A DNA stretch of 56,053 nucleotides from Nocardioides cremeus. GTDB taxonomy: Bacteria > Actinomycetota > Actinomycetes > Propionibacteriales > Nocardioidaceae. Shown in pieces: positions 28,232 through 36,220 of this stretch. The stretch spans positions 1 to 56,053 of the forward strand of contig NZ_JAULSC010000024.1 of NCBI RefSeq assembly GCF_030518195.1, written 5' to 3'. How positions within the stretch are numbered: the stretch's first letter is position 1; every line of letters starts with the position of its first letter. The translations under genes were made by a program, and so were the position numbers. Below the pieces are notes generated by a model. It ran no database searches, was not told the origin of the DNA, and worked only from the letters and a program-made list of their open reading frames with translations.

Positions 28232-29757
28232 CGCACGTACCTCGGCGTCCACACGCCGGCGCGGCTCACCCGCGTGCTCTCGGCACCCACGATCAGCAGG
28301 CACTTCATGTCGATCGTCTCCGGGTCCAGGTCGGCCAGCGTCGTGACGGTCAGCGACTCCTCGTCGCGCCCGATGTCGCGCCCGACGATGACGACGGTCT
28401 CTGGCTTGCGGTGTTCCAGCAGGACACGGTGGGCGGTGGCTATCTGCTCGGTCCGGGAGCGGGAGGCCGGGTTGTAGATCGCTAGCACGAGGTCGGCGTC
28501 GGCGATGGCGCGGAGGCGCCGTTCCACGACCTCCCACGGCTTGAGCCTGTCGGAGAGCGAGACGACGGCGAAGTCTGCCCCGATGGGCGCACCGGCACGG
28601 GCGGCCACCGCCTGCACGGCGCTGACCCCCGGCAGCACCCGGATCGGCACGCCCGCGTACGCCGGGTCCTCGGCCGCCTCGAAGACGGCTGCTGCCATCC
28701 CGAAGACGCCAGCGTCGCCGCCTGAGACGACCGCGACCCTCTCCCCCGCTTTGGCCAGGTCGAGCGCGACACGAGCCCGGTCGACCTCGACGGTGTTGCC
28801 CGACGCGTGGCGGGTCAGTCCGGCACGCTGCGGGACGCGAGCCACGTACGGGGCGTAGCCGACCACGTGGTCGACCTCGCCCAACGCCGCCGAGGCTTCT
28901 GGCGTGAGCCAGTGGTCGGGGCCGGGACCGAGGCCGACGACCAGGAGTTCAGCGGTCCGCTCGTCGTGTGTCGCGGCGGATCCACTGGGCTCCGCGTCGC
29001 GAGCGCGCAGCCGGTCAGCGGTCGGCCGGTTGGCCGTGTCGCCAGGGACGACGATCAGGGAGAAGTAGGGCACGGAGTCCGGGTCGACCTCGGCGACGGG
29101 CAGCCAACGCTCCTCGGACTGCGACGCCCGCTCGACGTACCAAGCGCCCTCGAGCCGCCCGGCCTGCGCCAGCGCTGAGCGCACGCCCGGAAACGTCCGG
29201 CCGAGCTTCATGATGACGGCGGCTTCCGTGTCCGCCAGCCGTCTCGCAAGCTCCGGCTCGGGCAGGGTTCCGGGGAGGACGGTCAGGACGTCTGTCTGTC
29301 GAACCAGCGGGCCAGAGCTACCAGAGATCGCCGCTGTCGCCGCCGCGAAGGCGGGCACGCCCGGCACCACCTCGGTCGGGTAGATCTCCTTGAACCGGTC
29401 GTGGAGGTACATCGACGAGCCGTAGAAGAGGGGATCGCCCTCCGAGAGCAGAACCACGTCGCGACCGGCGTCGAGGTGATCCGAGAGCCGCACCGCGCAG
29501 GACTCGTAGAAGTCGGCCATCGCCCCGACATACCCACCGGGGTGGTCCGTGGTGCCGGTGGTGACCGGGTAGCGCAGCTCCTCCTCGATGGCGTCGGCCG
29601 GAATGACGCCGTCGGCGATGCGGCGTGCGTGGGACTTCTTCTTCACGCCAGCGTGGTACGCGACGACGTCGGACGCGCCGATGATCCGAGCGGCTCTCAG
29701 CGTCATGAGCTCCGGGTCGCCGGGGCCGATGCCGACAACCGTGAAACGGCCGGTCAT
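28228..29757 (-). CDS. cobIJ: CobI-CobJ fusion: precorrin-2 C20- and precorrin-3B C17-methyltransferase
   Basis: 509 residues. Residues 1 to about 240 are CobI (VVGIGPGDPELMTLRA, LLSEGDPLFYGSSMYLHDR, VVPGVPAFAAATA). After a linker, residues about 270-509 are CobJ (VVGLGPGPDHWLTPEA, VVSGGDAGVFGMAAAVFE, VLPGVSAVQAVAARAGAP, YNPASRSRTEQI). The fusion is a recurrent actinobacterial form. ATG at 29757 overlaps the cobH stop. CobJ contracts the ring and needs precorrin-3B from CobG, which is encoded two genes upstream in unusual form. Confidence 0.94.
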   Translation of the reverse strand: MTGRFTVVGIGPGDPELMTLRAARIIGASDVVAYHAGVKKKSHARRIADGVIPADAIEEELRYPVTTGTTDHPGGYVGAMADFYESCAVRLSDHLDAGRDVVLLSEGDPLFYGSSMYLHDRFKEIYPTEVVPGVPAFAAATAAISGSSGPLVRQTDVLTVLPGTLPEPELARRLADTEAAVIMKLGRTFPGVRSALAQAGRLEGAWYVERASQSEERWLPVAEVDPDSVPYFSLIVVPGDTANRPTADRLRARDAEPSGSAATHDERTAELLVVGLGPGPDHWLTPEASAALGEVDHVVGYAPYVARVPQRAGLTRHASGNTVEVDRARVALDLAKAGERVAVVSGGDAGVFGMAAAVFEAAEDPAYAGVPIRVLPGVSAVQAVAARAGAPIGADFAVVSLSDRLKPWEVVERRLRAIADADLVLAIYNPASRSRTEQIATAHRVLLEHRKPETVVIVGRDIGRDEESLTVTTLADLDPETIDMKCLLIVGAESTRVSRAGVWTPRYVR

Positions 29758-30419
29758 TCTGCCTCCTGCGCGAGAGCGTTGAGTGCTGACGAGGTCATCG
29801 CCGATCCACCGCGACGGCCGCGGACGGTCGCGTAGGGGATGTCGATGCCGTGCTCGGCGTGGAGGTCCACGAGAGCCTGCTTGGACTCGGCAGCACCGAT
29901 GAAGCCGACCGGGCAGCCCACGATCGCCGCGGGTCGTGGGCCCCCGTCGAGAATCATCTCCAGTAGATGGAACAGTGCAGTCGGAGCGTTGCCGATGGCG
30001 ACAACGGCACCGTCTAGTCGCGGCCCCCACAGTGAGACGGCGGCGGCGGTACGGGTGGTACGCCACTCGCGGGCCAGCCCGGGCACCCGCGGGTCGTTGA
30101 GCAGGCAGACGACGTCATTGTCCTTCGGCAGTCGGCTCCGGGTGACGCCGGTCGCGACCATGGTCGCATCGCACAGGATCGGCGCGCCCGACTCCAGCGC
30201 GGCCCGGGCAGTCGACACCATCTGCGGATGCACGATCAAGTCATCAGCGAGGTCGACCTGCCCGCTGCCGTGGATCATGCGGACGGCGAGCTTCTCGGCA
30301 TCGGCCGGCACGGCCCGCAGGTCGGCGTCTCGCCGGATGGTGGCGAAGGAGTCGACATAGATGGCGGGTCCGGAGTCGACGTACTCGTAGTGGCGCGTTG
30401 GCCTGCGCAGGTTGGTCAT
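29754..30419 (-). CDS. cobH: Precorrin-8X methylmutase CobH
   Basis: Moves the C11 methyl group to C12, giving hydrogenobyrinic acid. 221 residues from the ATG at 30419 (MTNLRRPTRHYEYV). The catalytic His is His50 in RMIHGSGQVDL; LCDATMVATGV, GNAPTALFHLLEMI and GCPVGFIGAAESK are intact. The start lies inside the ATGA overlap with the end of cobG, whose last codons supply the GGAG-type ribosome-binding site. Confidence 0.95.
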   Translation of the reverse strand: MTNLRRPTRHYEYVDSGPAIYVDSFATIRRDADLRAVPADAEKLAVRMIHGSGQVDLADDLIVHPQMVSTARAALESGAPILCDATMVATGVTRSRLPKDNDVVCLLNDPRVPGLAREWRTTRTAAAVSLWGPRLDGAVVAIGNAPTALFHLLEMILDGGPRPAAIVGCPVGFIGAAESKQALVDLHAEHGIDIPYATVRGRRGGSAMTSSALNALAQEAE

Positions 30420-31261
30420 CTGCTCTCCTCGGGAATGAGCACGCCACGCCACGGTGTGACAATCACGTGATCGACTGCTGCGGTCAGGTCTTCGATGACC
30501 TGTTGGTCGAGACCGGTCTCGGAAACCTCGACATGACGCCCACCGGGCACTGCCCCGAATGGCAACGGTTCCGCCGGGTCAGGGAGGCCTGGATCGGACG
30601 CTCTCGGTACGGCGAGGGCCTCGGCCAGCTCCGACACGTGCCAGGCCGCTCCCGGCCCGCGCCCTCGGCGTACGACGAACTCATGCGCCAGCTCCGCGAT
30701 CCGCCCTGCCGCCTCCGCGAGCTCCACGGTCGCCCCCCACCCGGTCCCGATCCGTAGCTGAGCCCAGGTCGAGTCCAGCGCGACCAGCCCCAGGTCGCAG
30801 CTGCGAGCCAGTAGATCGCCGCGTCCGTCGTCGAGCACGAACAGGAACCGGCCCGACAGGGCCGCGAGATCCGGGTCAGCGCACAACCGGTCGTCCAGCT
30901 CACGTGCAACCGCTCGGAGGTCGGCGCGACCCCCGGCCAAACCGGTTTGCGGCGACACCATCACATTGCGGACCAGTTCATGGGTCCTGCTCGGCAGGAG
31001 GCCCGTTCGCTCGAGGGCGGCGAGCGCCTCGGATGACAACCGGCCTTCGAAGCCGGGGAAGGCGCGCACCTGAAGATTCGCCCGCGACGTCGTGTGCACG
31101 CGTCCGTCGCCGTACTCCTCAGCGACCTCGACGAGCGACCTCAGCGCTCTCGCGGGAACCCTGCCCCCGATCAGCCGAAGCCGTACGAGAAGGCCGTCCG
31201 CAGCCCGCCACGGCCGGAGGGCGCCAGGACACCGGTCGGCGCGAGTGCGGGAGGCTGACAC
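30416..31261 (-). CDS. cobG: Precorrin-3B synthase CobG, short form lacking the C-terminal Fe-S region
   Basis: 281 residues that match the N-terminal three quarters of CobG: RADRCPGALRPWRAADG, EVAEEYGDGRVHTTSRANLQ, HELVRNVMVSPQTGLAGGRAD, LSGRFLFVLDDGRGDL and VDHVIVTPWRGVLIP. Actinobacterial CobG, as I remember it, runs about 80-100 residues further and carries the CxG.PGC-type cysteines for the [4Fe-4S]/siroheme site. Here the protein stops right after TPWRGVLIPEESR. The stop overlaps cobH cleanly, so this is not a ragged truncation, but the missing cysteines make normal activity doubtful. First gene after a cobalamin riboswitch; ATG at 31261. Confidence 0.85.
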   Translation of the reverse strand: MSASRTRADRCPGALRPWRAADGLLVRLRLIGGRVPARALRSLVEVAEEYGDGRVHTTSRANLQVRAFPGFEGRLSSEALAALERTGLLPSRTHELVRNVMVSPQTGLAGGRADLRAVARELDDRLCADPDLAALSGRFLFVLDDGRGDLLARSCDLGLVALDSTWAQLRIGTGWGATVELAEAAGRIAELAHEFVVRRGRGPGAAWHVSELAEALAVPRASDPGLPDPAEPLPFGAVPGGRHVEVSETGLDQQVIEDLTAAVDHVIVTPWRGVLIPEESR

Positions 31262-31332
31262 TGCCAGGACCTATCTGGTCAGGGACCCTGTCGCGGAGTC
31301 CACGTACGACCTGGCGACGGTTGTCACCAGTG

Positions 31333-31475
31333 CCAGCAGGTCTTCGGACTCGGGATCAACCGGTGCGAGGCACCTTCCCAGAGCATCGCTCCAGTGGCGT
31401 GTTGCCTCGCCCGTCACCCTCACCGCTGCGCGTCAGTCCCGGAATCTCACCGGGTTCCCTGACTCCACGAGTGGA
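31333..31475 (-). promoter_or_regulatory. Cobalamin riboswitch upstream of cobG
   Basis: Minus strand: GGAACCCGGTGAGATTCC, GGGACTGACGCGCAGCGGTGA, and AGTCCGAAGACCTGCTGGC close to 31337-31355. It lies about 70 bp before the cobG ATG and should govern cobG-cobH-cobIJ-cobM-bluB. Confidence 0.94.
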
Positions 31476-31849
31476 GTACGACTGGCGCCCACACACTAGC
31501 GCCTCCCACTCACGCGACCGATAGGGCGAGCCCGCGGAGACCTCCGCCCCGCTTGCTGCAGGGCTGTCAGGGTGCGGATCGGCCATCGCCGGGACCGCTC
31601 TGACCAGGCAATGGAAGAGGTTGGAAGACAACGAGAGCCAACGAGAACTACGACATCTGATCCCGCGCGGGCTAAGTCCGCCGCGCCTCCAACGGCCCGA
31701 GACATCGGCGCCATTCCGGTCACGCCTCGGTTCGCTGGTTATGGACCGCGTCGTCACTCGGGCCCCGTCGGGCCGCGCCTCGCTTCGCGACCAACGGGGT
31801 TTCTGGGTCACGAAAGCGCGACACAAGCCGGAATGGTTCAAATGGCGAG
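31476..31849. other. Intergenic between the B12 cluster and the tRNA fragment
   Basis: No gene supported. It should contain the promoter for the cobG riboswitch transcript (minus strand), but I see no clear -35/-10 pair. Short frames here are arginine-rich noise. Confidence 0.4.
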
Positions 31850-31885
31850 TGGCCCGTGACCTGTGTTTCCGCAGGTCACGGGCCA
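31850..31885 (-). terminator. Perfect 14-bp hairpin after the tRNA fragment
   Basis: TGGCCCGTGACCTG, an 8-base loop, then CAGGTCACGGGCCA. It lies immediately 3' of the tRNA remnant on the minus strand, where actinobacterial tRNA genes often carry such GC-rich terminators. No T-tract is present. Confidence 0.65.
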
Positions 31886-31892
31886 GTCTTCA

Positions 31893-31927
31893 GTAGCGGG
31901 GGCAGGATTTGAACCTGCGACCTCTGG
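31893..31927 (-). tRNA. 3' fragment of a tRNA gene (best match initiator Met), probable integration site core
   Basis: Minus strand reads CCAGAGGTCGCAGG, TTCAAAT, CCTGC and CCCCGCT: the 3' anticodon arm, the variable loop, a complete T-arm (GCAGG/CCTGC with TTCAAAT loop) and the acceptor 3' strand with a discriminator A. The 5' half of a tRNA is absent; likeness ends at 31928. This is what is left when an element integrates at the 3' end of a tRNA gene. The sequence is closest in my memory to actinobacterial tRNA-fMet; the isotype is tentative. Confidence 0.65.
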
Positions 31928-32637
31928 TCATCCGGCGCGAGCGCGCACGAGTCGTCGCCCCTTTGCTGGCGTTTGCGCATTCGTGCCCTGACCTGCGAGA
32001 ACGCTGCGTACGGCGGTGACGCAAGGCCCCCACTTCTTGCCGGCATGTGACCCGTCGAGGCGCCTCTTGCTCCCGTTTTCGGGGCCTAAACGCGACACGA
32101 CTCGAATCTCGAGCGTTCTCGCTCATCGCGGCCTCACCCCACTTCGCCGAGCTCCGTCTCTGCATCGCTGAAGAGGGCCTTGAAGCGGAGCCCTTCCACG
32201 CAAGCAGGTTCCCTGGAGAGGGTGAGCCAAGTGAGCTCGTGGTTGATCTTGACGACGCTGATGGATGATGAGGTTGCGGTTCGCGACGGCAGAAATGGCG
32301 TCGAACGCATCGCTATGCGGCAACACGACTTCTTCTTGCTGCAGGTGACTGACCCCGTTGAAGGCGCCGTCGTCCGCGGCAGTGTCGCTGAGGTCCCGGC
32401 ACCAGTAGGGCCACCGGTGGTTCTCGGCAGGCACGTCGGCGTGTACGGGCTAGCAGTCCCGCACGACCCCCGTGTCCCGGGACGGCTTCCGGACCGCCTA
32501 TCCGGCGACAGTCGACGCGACGTGATCACGCAACCTCACATCGACCTGCGCGTTCGTCAGCAGGGGTTCGGCTTGCGGGACGTTCTGACATGCCGGGATC
32601 CCCGCATCTCGGGCGGACGCTCCGTGGGGTGACTACG
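31928..32637. other. 710-bp stretch without a supportable gene
   Basis: Starts at the tRNA breakpoint. Overlapping frames exist on both strands, but none keeps actinobacterial third-position bias or shows a motif I know. A minus-strand segment about 32123-32434 (HLQQEEVVLPHSDAFDAISAV) reads more protein-like than the rest and could be a decayed gene that I cannot name. Confidence 0.4.
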
Positions 32638-33306
32638 ATGCGGCAAGTGCCGCTCCTGATGATCGACCTGGACAACACGCTGGTAGATCGTGCCGCCGCA
32701 TTCCTCGCGTGGGCGGAGGCGTTTTGCCGGGACCATGTTCCCGATGATGAAGGGGCCGTTGCTTGGCTCGTCGAGGCGGACGCAGACGGCTACACGCCCC
32801 GCGACCGTTTGGCCCAGACAGCACGGGACAGGTTCCGGTTGGCCCCGAACGCATACGCCGGCCTAGTGAACGATCTGCGTGGGGGGATGGCGGACTATCT
32901 CGAACTCGACCCGCGTGTCATTGACGCATTGCGGCGCGCGCGTACCGCTGGCTGGGCGGTAGTCATCGTCACGAATGGGACGGTGGAGCAGCAGCACCGC
33001 AAGCTTCAGTTGACAGGACTGGACGCAGAAGTCGACGCATGTGTCGTCTCGGAAGCGGCGGGGGTCAAGAAGCCTTCGCCGGAGATCTTCCAACTTGCAG
33101 CCCGCAGCGCAGCTGAGACGCTCAAGGGAGCTTGGATGGTCGGTGACTCGGCGCGCGCAGACATCGCAGGCGCCCACAACCTCTCGCTCCACAGTGTCTG
33201 GCTCCATCGGGGGAGGCCGTGGCTCGAGGAAGGCTTCGCCCCGACCCGGAAGGCAGACAACTGCCAGCAGGCAATCGACCTGGCCACCGCCCCACGTCCC
33301 GTGTAG
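32638..33306 (+). CDS. HAD-superfamily hydrolase
   Basis: 222 residues from the ATG at 32638. All HAD motifs are in place: nucleophile MIDLDNTLVD (Asp10, Asp12), motif II IVTNGT, motif III KKPSPEIF and motif IV MVGDSARADIAGA. The cap domain between residues 20 and 100 is of the C1, haloacid-dehalogenase/phosphatase sort. A start 16 codons earlier is possible, but ATGCGGCAAGTG fits the conserved beginning better. Stand-alone gene in the accessory region; substrate unknown. Confidence 0.8.
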   Translation: MRQVPLLMIDLDNTLVDRAAAFLAWAEAFCRDHVPDDEGAVAWLVEADADGYTPRDRLAQTARDRFRLAPNAYAGLVNDLRGGMADYLELDPRVIDALRRARTAGWAVVIVTNGTVEQQHRKLQLTGLDAEVDACVVSEAAGVKKPSPEIFQLAARSAAETLKGAWMVGDSARADIAGAHNLSLHSVWLHRGRPWLEEGFAPTRKADNCQQAIDLATAPRPV

Positions 33307-33793
33307 AGAGCACTCAAATGCCGCAAACACGGCGTGCGCTCAAGCGGGCACGTGCGTCCCGCAGGAGGCGTTATCCCTACGCGGACTCACCAAGCGCGAT
33401 TACAGCACGCTGAGCCAGGAACGGCGGGGGTCCATCGCGAGTTGAGTCCAGGGACGTGGTGCACGACGGCCCGAACTGAGCGCCAGATGACCGCAAGCCG
33501 AACCGCTACCGGCGGAAGACTGGCCGGCTCCGAGACGTAGATCGAGAGCACGCTGGATGTTCCGAAGGGGATCCCGTACTGGTCACGCTCCGCGTGACGA
33601 TGGGCTCGCGGAGCGACCCGGTGTGGGACACCTGAGCGGCATGCCCGTGTCGGCCGCCGTCGGGCCGACGAGGGCGGCCCTTTCAGGGCTCGCTTCCGTG
33701 ACGGCTCGAAGCCCACTCAAGAACCGCACGGACATGCCCCGAGTCAAGAGTGCGTCGAAAATCGAGTCGTGTCGCTGACGTGAATCTACGATC
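33307..33793. other. Non-coding stretch containing repeat copy A
   Basis: Between the HAD and kinase genes. The only structure I can support is the palindromic repeat at 33568-33630. Short frames on both strands lack motifs. Confidence 0.4.
33568..33630. repeat. Palindromic repeat, copy A (full)
   Basis: About 60 bp: GGATCCCGTACTGGTCACGC on the left and GGAGCGACCCGGTGTGGGA on the right are imperfect inverted arms around TCCGCGTGACGATGGGCTCGC. It is nearly identical to copy B (47199-47262). Half-copies C, D and E are listed separately. Confidence 0.75.
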
Positions 33794-34732
33794 ATGTGCG
33801 GGGTGAACTCACCGTCCTCTGTGCCGGCCGACGTTGTCCCGGACCCCCAGGCGGTGACCCGGCTGCTTCGCGAGCAAGTTCCGCATCTGGCCGATATGCC
33901 CGTCCGGGCGAGCAGCGCCTCCGGAAGCAGCAACTGGGTGTTCCGTCTTGGAGACACTCTGGCTATTCGCTTGCCCCGGTCCGACGACTACGTCGCGGAT
34001 CTGGTGAATGAAGTGCGCTGGCTGCCCCGTCTTGCACCGAATCTGCCGGTTGCAGTTCCGGACGTCGTCGCCATTGGCCAGCCCAGCGGGGCCTTCGCCC
34101 GGCCGTGGGCCGTCGTGTCCTGGGTGCCGGGCGACCTTCCGCTCGCGCTGGACGGTTCACAGCAGGCCCTTCTCGCAGAGTCCTTGGGCACCTTCCTTCA
34201 GAGCCTCCACGCTGTCGACACCGCCGACGTTCCGGCCGAGCCCGAACACTGGGGCTATCGCTGCGGTGAGCCGGTCACCGAGACGATCGACCGATGGGCA
34301 GATCGTGCGGCCGCAGAACTGGCGGACCTGTTCAACCCGGCAAGCGTTCGTGAAGCATGGCAGCGTCTGCGCGACGTCCCTGTGGCCAGCGGGGCCGCCT
34401 GCTGGGTGCACACCGACTTGTCCGAGGAAAACCTCCTCGCTCATCGCGACGGCCGACTGGCCGGGGTGATCGACTTCGGAGGCGTGGGCGTCGGCGACCG
34501 TTCCGTAGACCTGCTCTACGCGTGGAGCATCTTCGACGCCCCTGCTCGCGAGATTCTCCGCGCCGCGGCCCGGGCCGATGACGCAACCTGGACTCGTGCC
34601 CGCGCGTGGGCTTTTGTCGGCCCGGGCCTCCTCACCATCGCCAACTATCGGCACACCATGCCCTCCCGAGCCGAGCGCCTCACCTCGATGGTCGAGACGA
34701 TCGCAGCCGAGGTAGACATCCTGCTCCGATGA
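33794..34732 (+). CDS. Aminoglycoside phosphotransferase (APH)-family kinase
   Basis: 312 residues. The N-lobe contains RASSASGSSNWVFRLGDTLAIRLPR, with the nucleotide-binding loop and the ATP-anchoring residue. The catalytic loop is WVHTDLSEENLL, where the family usually has HxDxxxxN, so Asp and Asn are kept. The metal-binding Asp is in VIDFGGVGVGDRSVDL. Such proteins phosphorylate antibiotics or metabolites; I cannot say which here, and resistance should not be assumed. Repeat copy C begins at its stop codon. Confidence 0.82.
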   Translation: MCGVNSPSSVPADVVPDPQAVTRLLREQVPHLADMPVRASSASGSSNWVFRLGDTLAIRLPRSDDYVADLVNEVRWLPRLAPNLPVAVPDVVAIGQPSGAFARPWAVVSWVPGDLPLALDGSQQALLAESLGTFLQSLHAVDTADVPAEPEHWGYRCGEPVTETIDRWADRAAAELADLFNPASVREAWQRLRDVPVASGAACWVHTDLSEENLLAHRDGRLAGVIDFGGVGVGDRSVDLLYAWSIFDAPAREILRAAARADDATWTRARAWAFVGPGLLTIANYRHTMPSRAERLTSMVETIAAEVDILLR

Positions 34733-34765
34733 GGATCCTGCACTGGTCACGTTCCGCGTGACCCA
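34733..34765. repeat. Palindromic repeat, copy C (left half)
   Basis: GGATCCTGCACTGGTCACG and TTCCGCGTGAC match the left arm and centre of copies A and B; the right arm is missing. It starts within a base of the kinase stop codon. Confidence 0.65.
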
Positions 34766-34795
34766 GCCCGCTTGCAGGGGCGTGAGCCGTCCGGT

Positions 34796-35038
34796 TCATG
34801 GCAGGAGTTCCCAGTACTGCTTGCGGGCCGGCATGGCGTGGATGACCATCTCGTCGCCACTCTCGAAGAGGAGGACGACGGTCTCGAGCAGACGGGCTTG
34901 GGTGTCGAAGCCGAGTCGTAGTTCGCGGTGCGGCCAGTCCTCGTCATCAATCGGTTCGACCCAGAGCGGCCAGTCGGCTGCCTGAACTGCGTCCTCTGGG
35001 AGTACCCCGTGTCTGAGTGCGCTGTCGTGGATCTTCAC
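34796..35038 (-). CDS. BrnT/DUF4258-like toxin of a type II toxin-antitoxin pair
   Basis: 80 residues from a GTG (VKIHDSALRHGVLPEDAVQA) that overlaps the antitoxin stop by GTGA. The core RELRLGFDTQARLLETVVLL and the end VIHAMPARKQYWELL resemble small RelE-like/BrnT-like toxins of actinobacteria that end in VIHAMPAR. The partner upstream is a ribbon-helix-helix protein, so the antitoxin comes first, as in many such pairs. Toxicity is inferred from the family. Confidence 0.7.
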   Translation of the reverse strand: MKIHDSALRHGVLPEDAVQAADWPLWVEPIDDEDWPHRELRLGFDTQARLLETVVLLFESGDEMVIHAMPARKQYWELLP

Positions 35039-35274
35039 GCCGCAGAGCCGGCCAGCGCCCTGCGGATCGCTTCGGATCTCGTGATGTGCTCTCGCTCGGC
35101 AATTGCGTCGACCGCAGCGAGCTCGTCCGCTGTGAGGCGTACTGCAACGACCTGCATCGGCTCGGAGCCACGTCCGGGCCGACCGCGTCCGCGGCGCTTC
35201 ATCTCCTCGACGTCGTAGCCAGCTTCGGCCTCGTCCGCCCATTGCTGGATCTGCTCTTCGCTGACCATGGCCAA
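35035..35274 (-). CDS. Ribbon-helix-helix (CopG-type) antitoxin
   Basis: 79 residues. The C-terminal half VAVRLTADELAAVDAIAERE, then HITRSEAIRRAL is a ribbon-helix-helix DNA-binding fold; the N-terminal part is acidic and probably covers the toxin. First gene of the pair, coupled to the toxin by GTGA. A start two codons later (MVSEEQ) is possible. It should repress its own promoter in the AT-richer stretch at 35275-35300. Confidence 0.75.
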   Translation of the reverse strand: MAMVSEEQIQQWADEAEAGYDVEEMKRRGRGRPGRGSEPMQVVAVRLTADELAAVDAIAEREHITRSEAIRRALAGSAA

Positions 35275-35432
35275 AATCGTATTACGAAAAACCGATCGGG
35301 GGAAGCGGCGGTAAGTGACGGTACTTGCGGATCGTTAAAGAAAGGCAGTCGCTGGTGGTGTCGGGTTCAGCCTGACGCCCGAGCCGACCACATCCCGTGG
35401 CGTGGCCGGGCCAAACCTTTGGGAGGTGCGCC

Positions 35433-36047
35433 ATGAGCGCCCTACTTGTCGGGTACGCCCGATGCTCCACCGATGCACAAGACCTCACTGCGCAACGCGA
35501 TGCCTTGCTCGGACTGGGTGTCGAGACTGAGCGGATCTACGTCGACCACGGCCTGACGGGCACCAACCGCGAACGGCCCGGGCTACGCGAGGCACTCGCG
35601 GCCTGCCGTGCCGGTGACACCCTTGTGGTGACCAAGCTTGACCGCCTTGCCCGGTCGCTTCCAGACGCCCGAGCGATCGCGGACGAACTCACCTCTCGAC
35701 AGATCAGCCTGAGCCTGGGCGGGTCGGTCTACGACCCCACCGATGCCGTCGGACGGTTGCTCTTCAACGTCCTGGCCATGGTTGCTGAGTTCGAGTCCGA
35801 CCTGATCCGGCTACGCACGGTCGAGGGCATGAAGGTCGCCAAGGCCAAAGGTCGGCTGAAGGGCAAGCAGCCCAAACTCAGCCGGAAGCAGGAGGCACAT
35901 CTGGTTTCCCTGGTCCACAGCGGCGAGTACAGCACCCTTGAGGTTGCCGAACTATTCGGTGTCGGCCGCTCCACCGTCTACCGCGCCATCCAGCGCCAAC
36001 GCCTGGCGGCAAAGGCAGAACTCGTCGACGCCTCGACAAGACGCTGA
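35433..36047 (+). CDS. Serine recombinase (resolvase/invertase family), copy 1
   Basis: 204 residues with the small serine-recombinase layout: GYARCSTDAQDL holding the nucleophile Ser, TKLDRLARSLPDA, the long E-helix after FNVLAMVAEFESDLI, and a C-terminal Hin-type HTH (STLEVAELFGVGRSTVYRAI). ATG at 35433 follows GGGAGGTGCGCC, the same leader as copies 2 and 3. It differs from them by only a few residues, such as DAQ for DQQ and TSR for TTR. A hairpin begins seven bases after the stop. Confidence 0.92.
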   Translation: MSALLVGYARCSTDAQDLTAQRDALLGLGVETERIYVDHGLTGTNRERPGLREALAACRAGDTLVVTKLDRLARSLPDARAIADELTSRQISLSLGGSVYDPTDAVGRLLFNVLAMVAEFESDLIRLRTVEGMKVAKAKGRLKGKQPKLSRKQEAHLVSLVHSGEYSTLEVAELFGVGRSTVYRAIQRQRLAAKAELVDASTRR

Positions 36048-36053
36048 CAGCAT

Positions 36054-36098
36054 CTCGCTGGCGTCCCGCAACCCACACCCACGCGGGACGCTGGCGAG
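36054..36098. repeat. Hairpin downstream of recombinase copy 1
   Basis: 16-base arms, 14 paired: CTCGCTGGCGTCCCGC and GCGGGACGCTGGCGAG, loop AACCCACACCCAC. Equivalent hairpins follow the two other recombinase genes with related arms and a loop sharing CACACCC or CGACACCC. It may be a terminator or the recombination site of the unit. Confidence 0.6.
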
Positions 36099-36220
36099 CG
36101 ACGCACCCCAGGAGCACCACCGAGAACTTCGTCCCGATAGCGGTTCCTCATGTGGGACTTCGGAAAGGCCTACGAGAGCGGCACGTGATGCTTTTACTGA
36201 CCGCCAAAGCCGACGGGGAC

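Noticed and set aside
31890..32165. A 91-residue Arg-rich minus-strand frame over the tRNA fragment
   Set aside because: It crosses the tRNA remnant and has no ribosome-binding site or motif.
31928..32637. Genes on either strand at 32134-32632
   Set aside because: The overlapping frames disagree, lack known motifs and have no convincing starts. Recorded as an unassigned stretch instead.
33794..34732. Calling the APH-family kinase an antibiotic-resistance gene
   Set aside because: The fold motifs are clear, but the family includes many metabolic kinases and nothing in the sequence fixes an antibiotic substrate.
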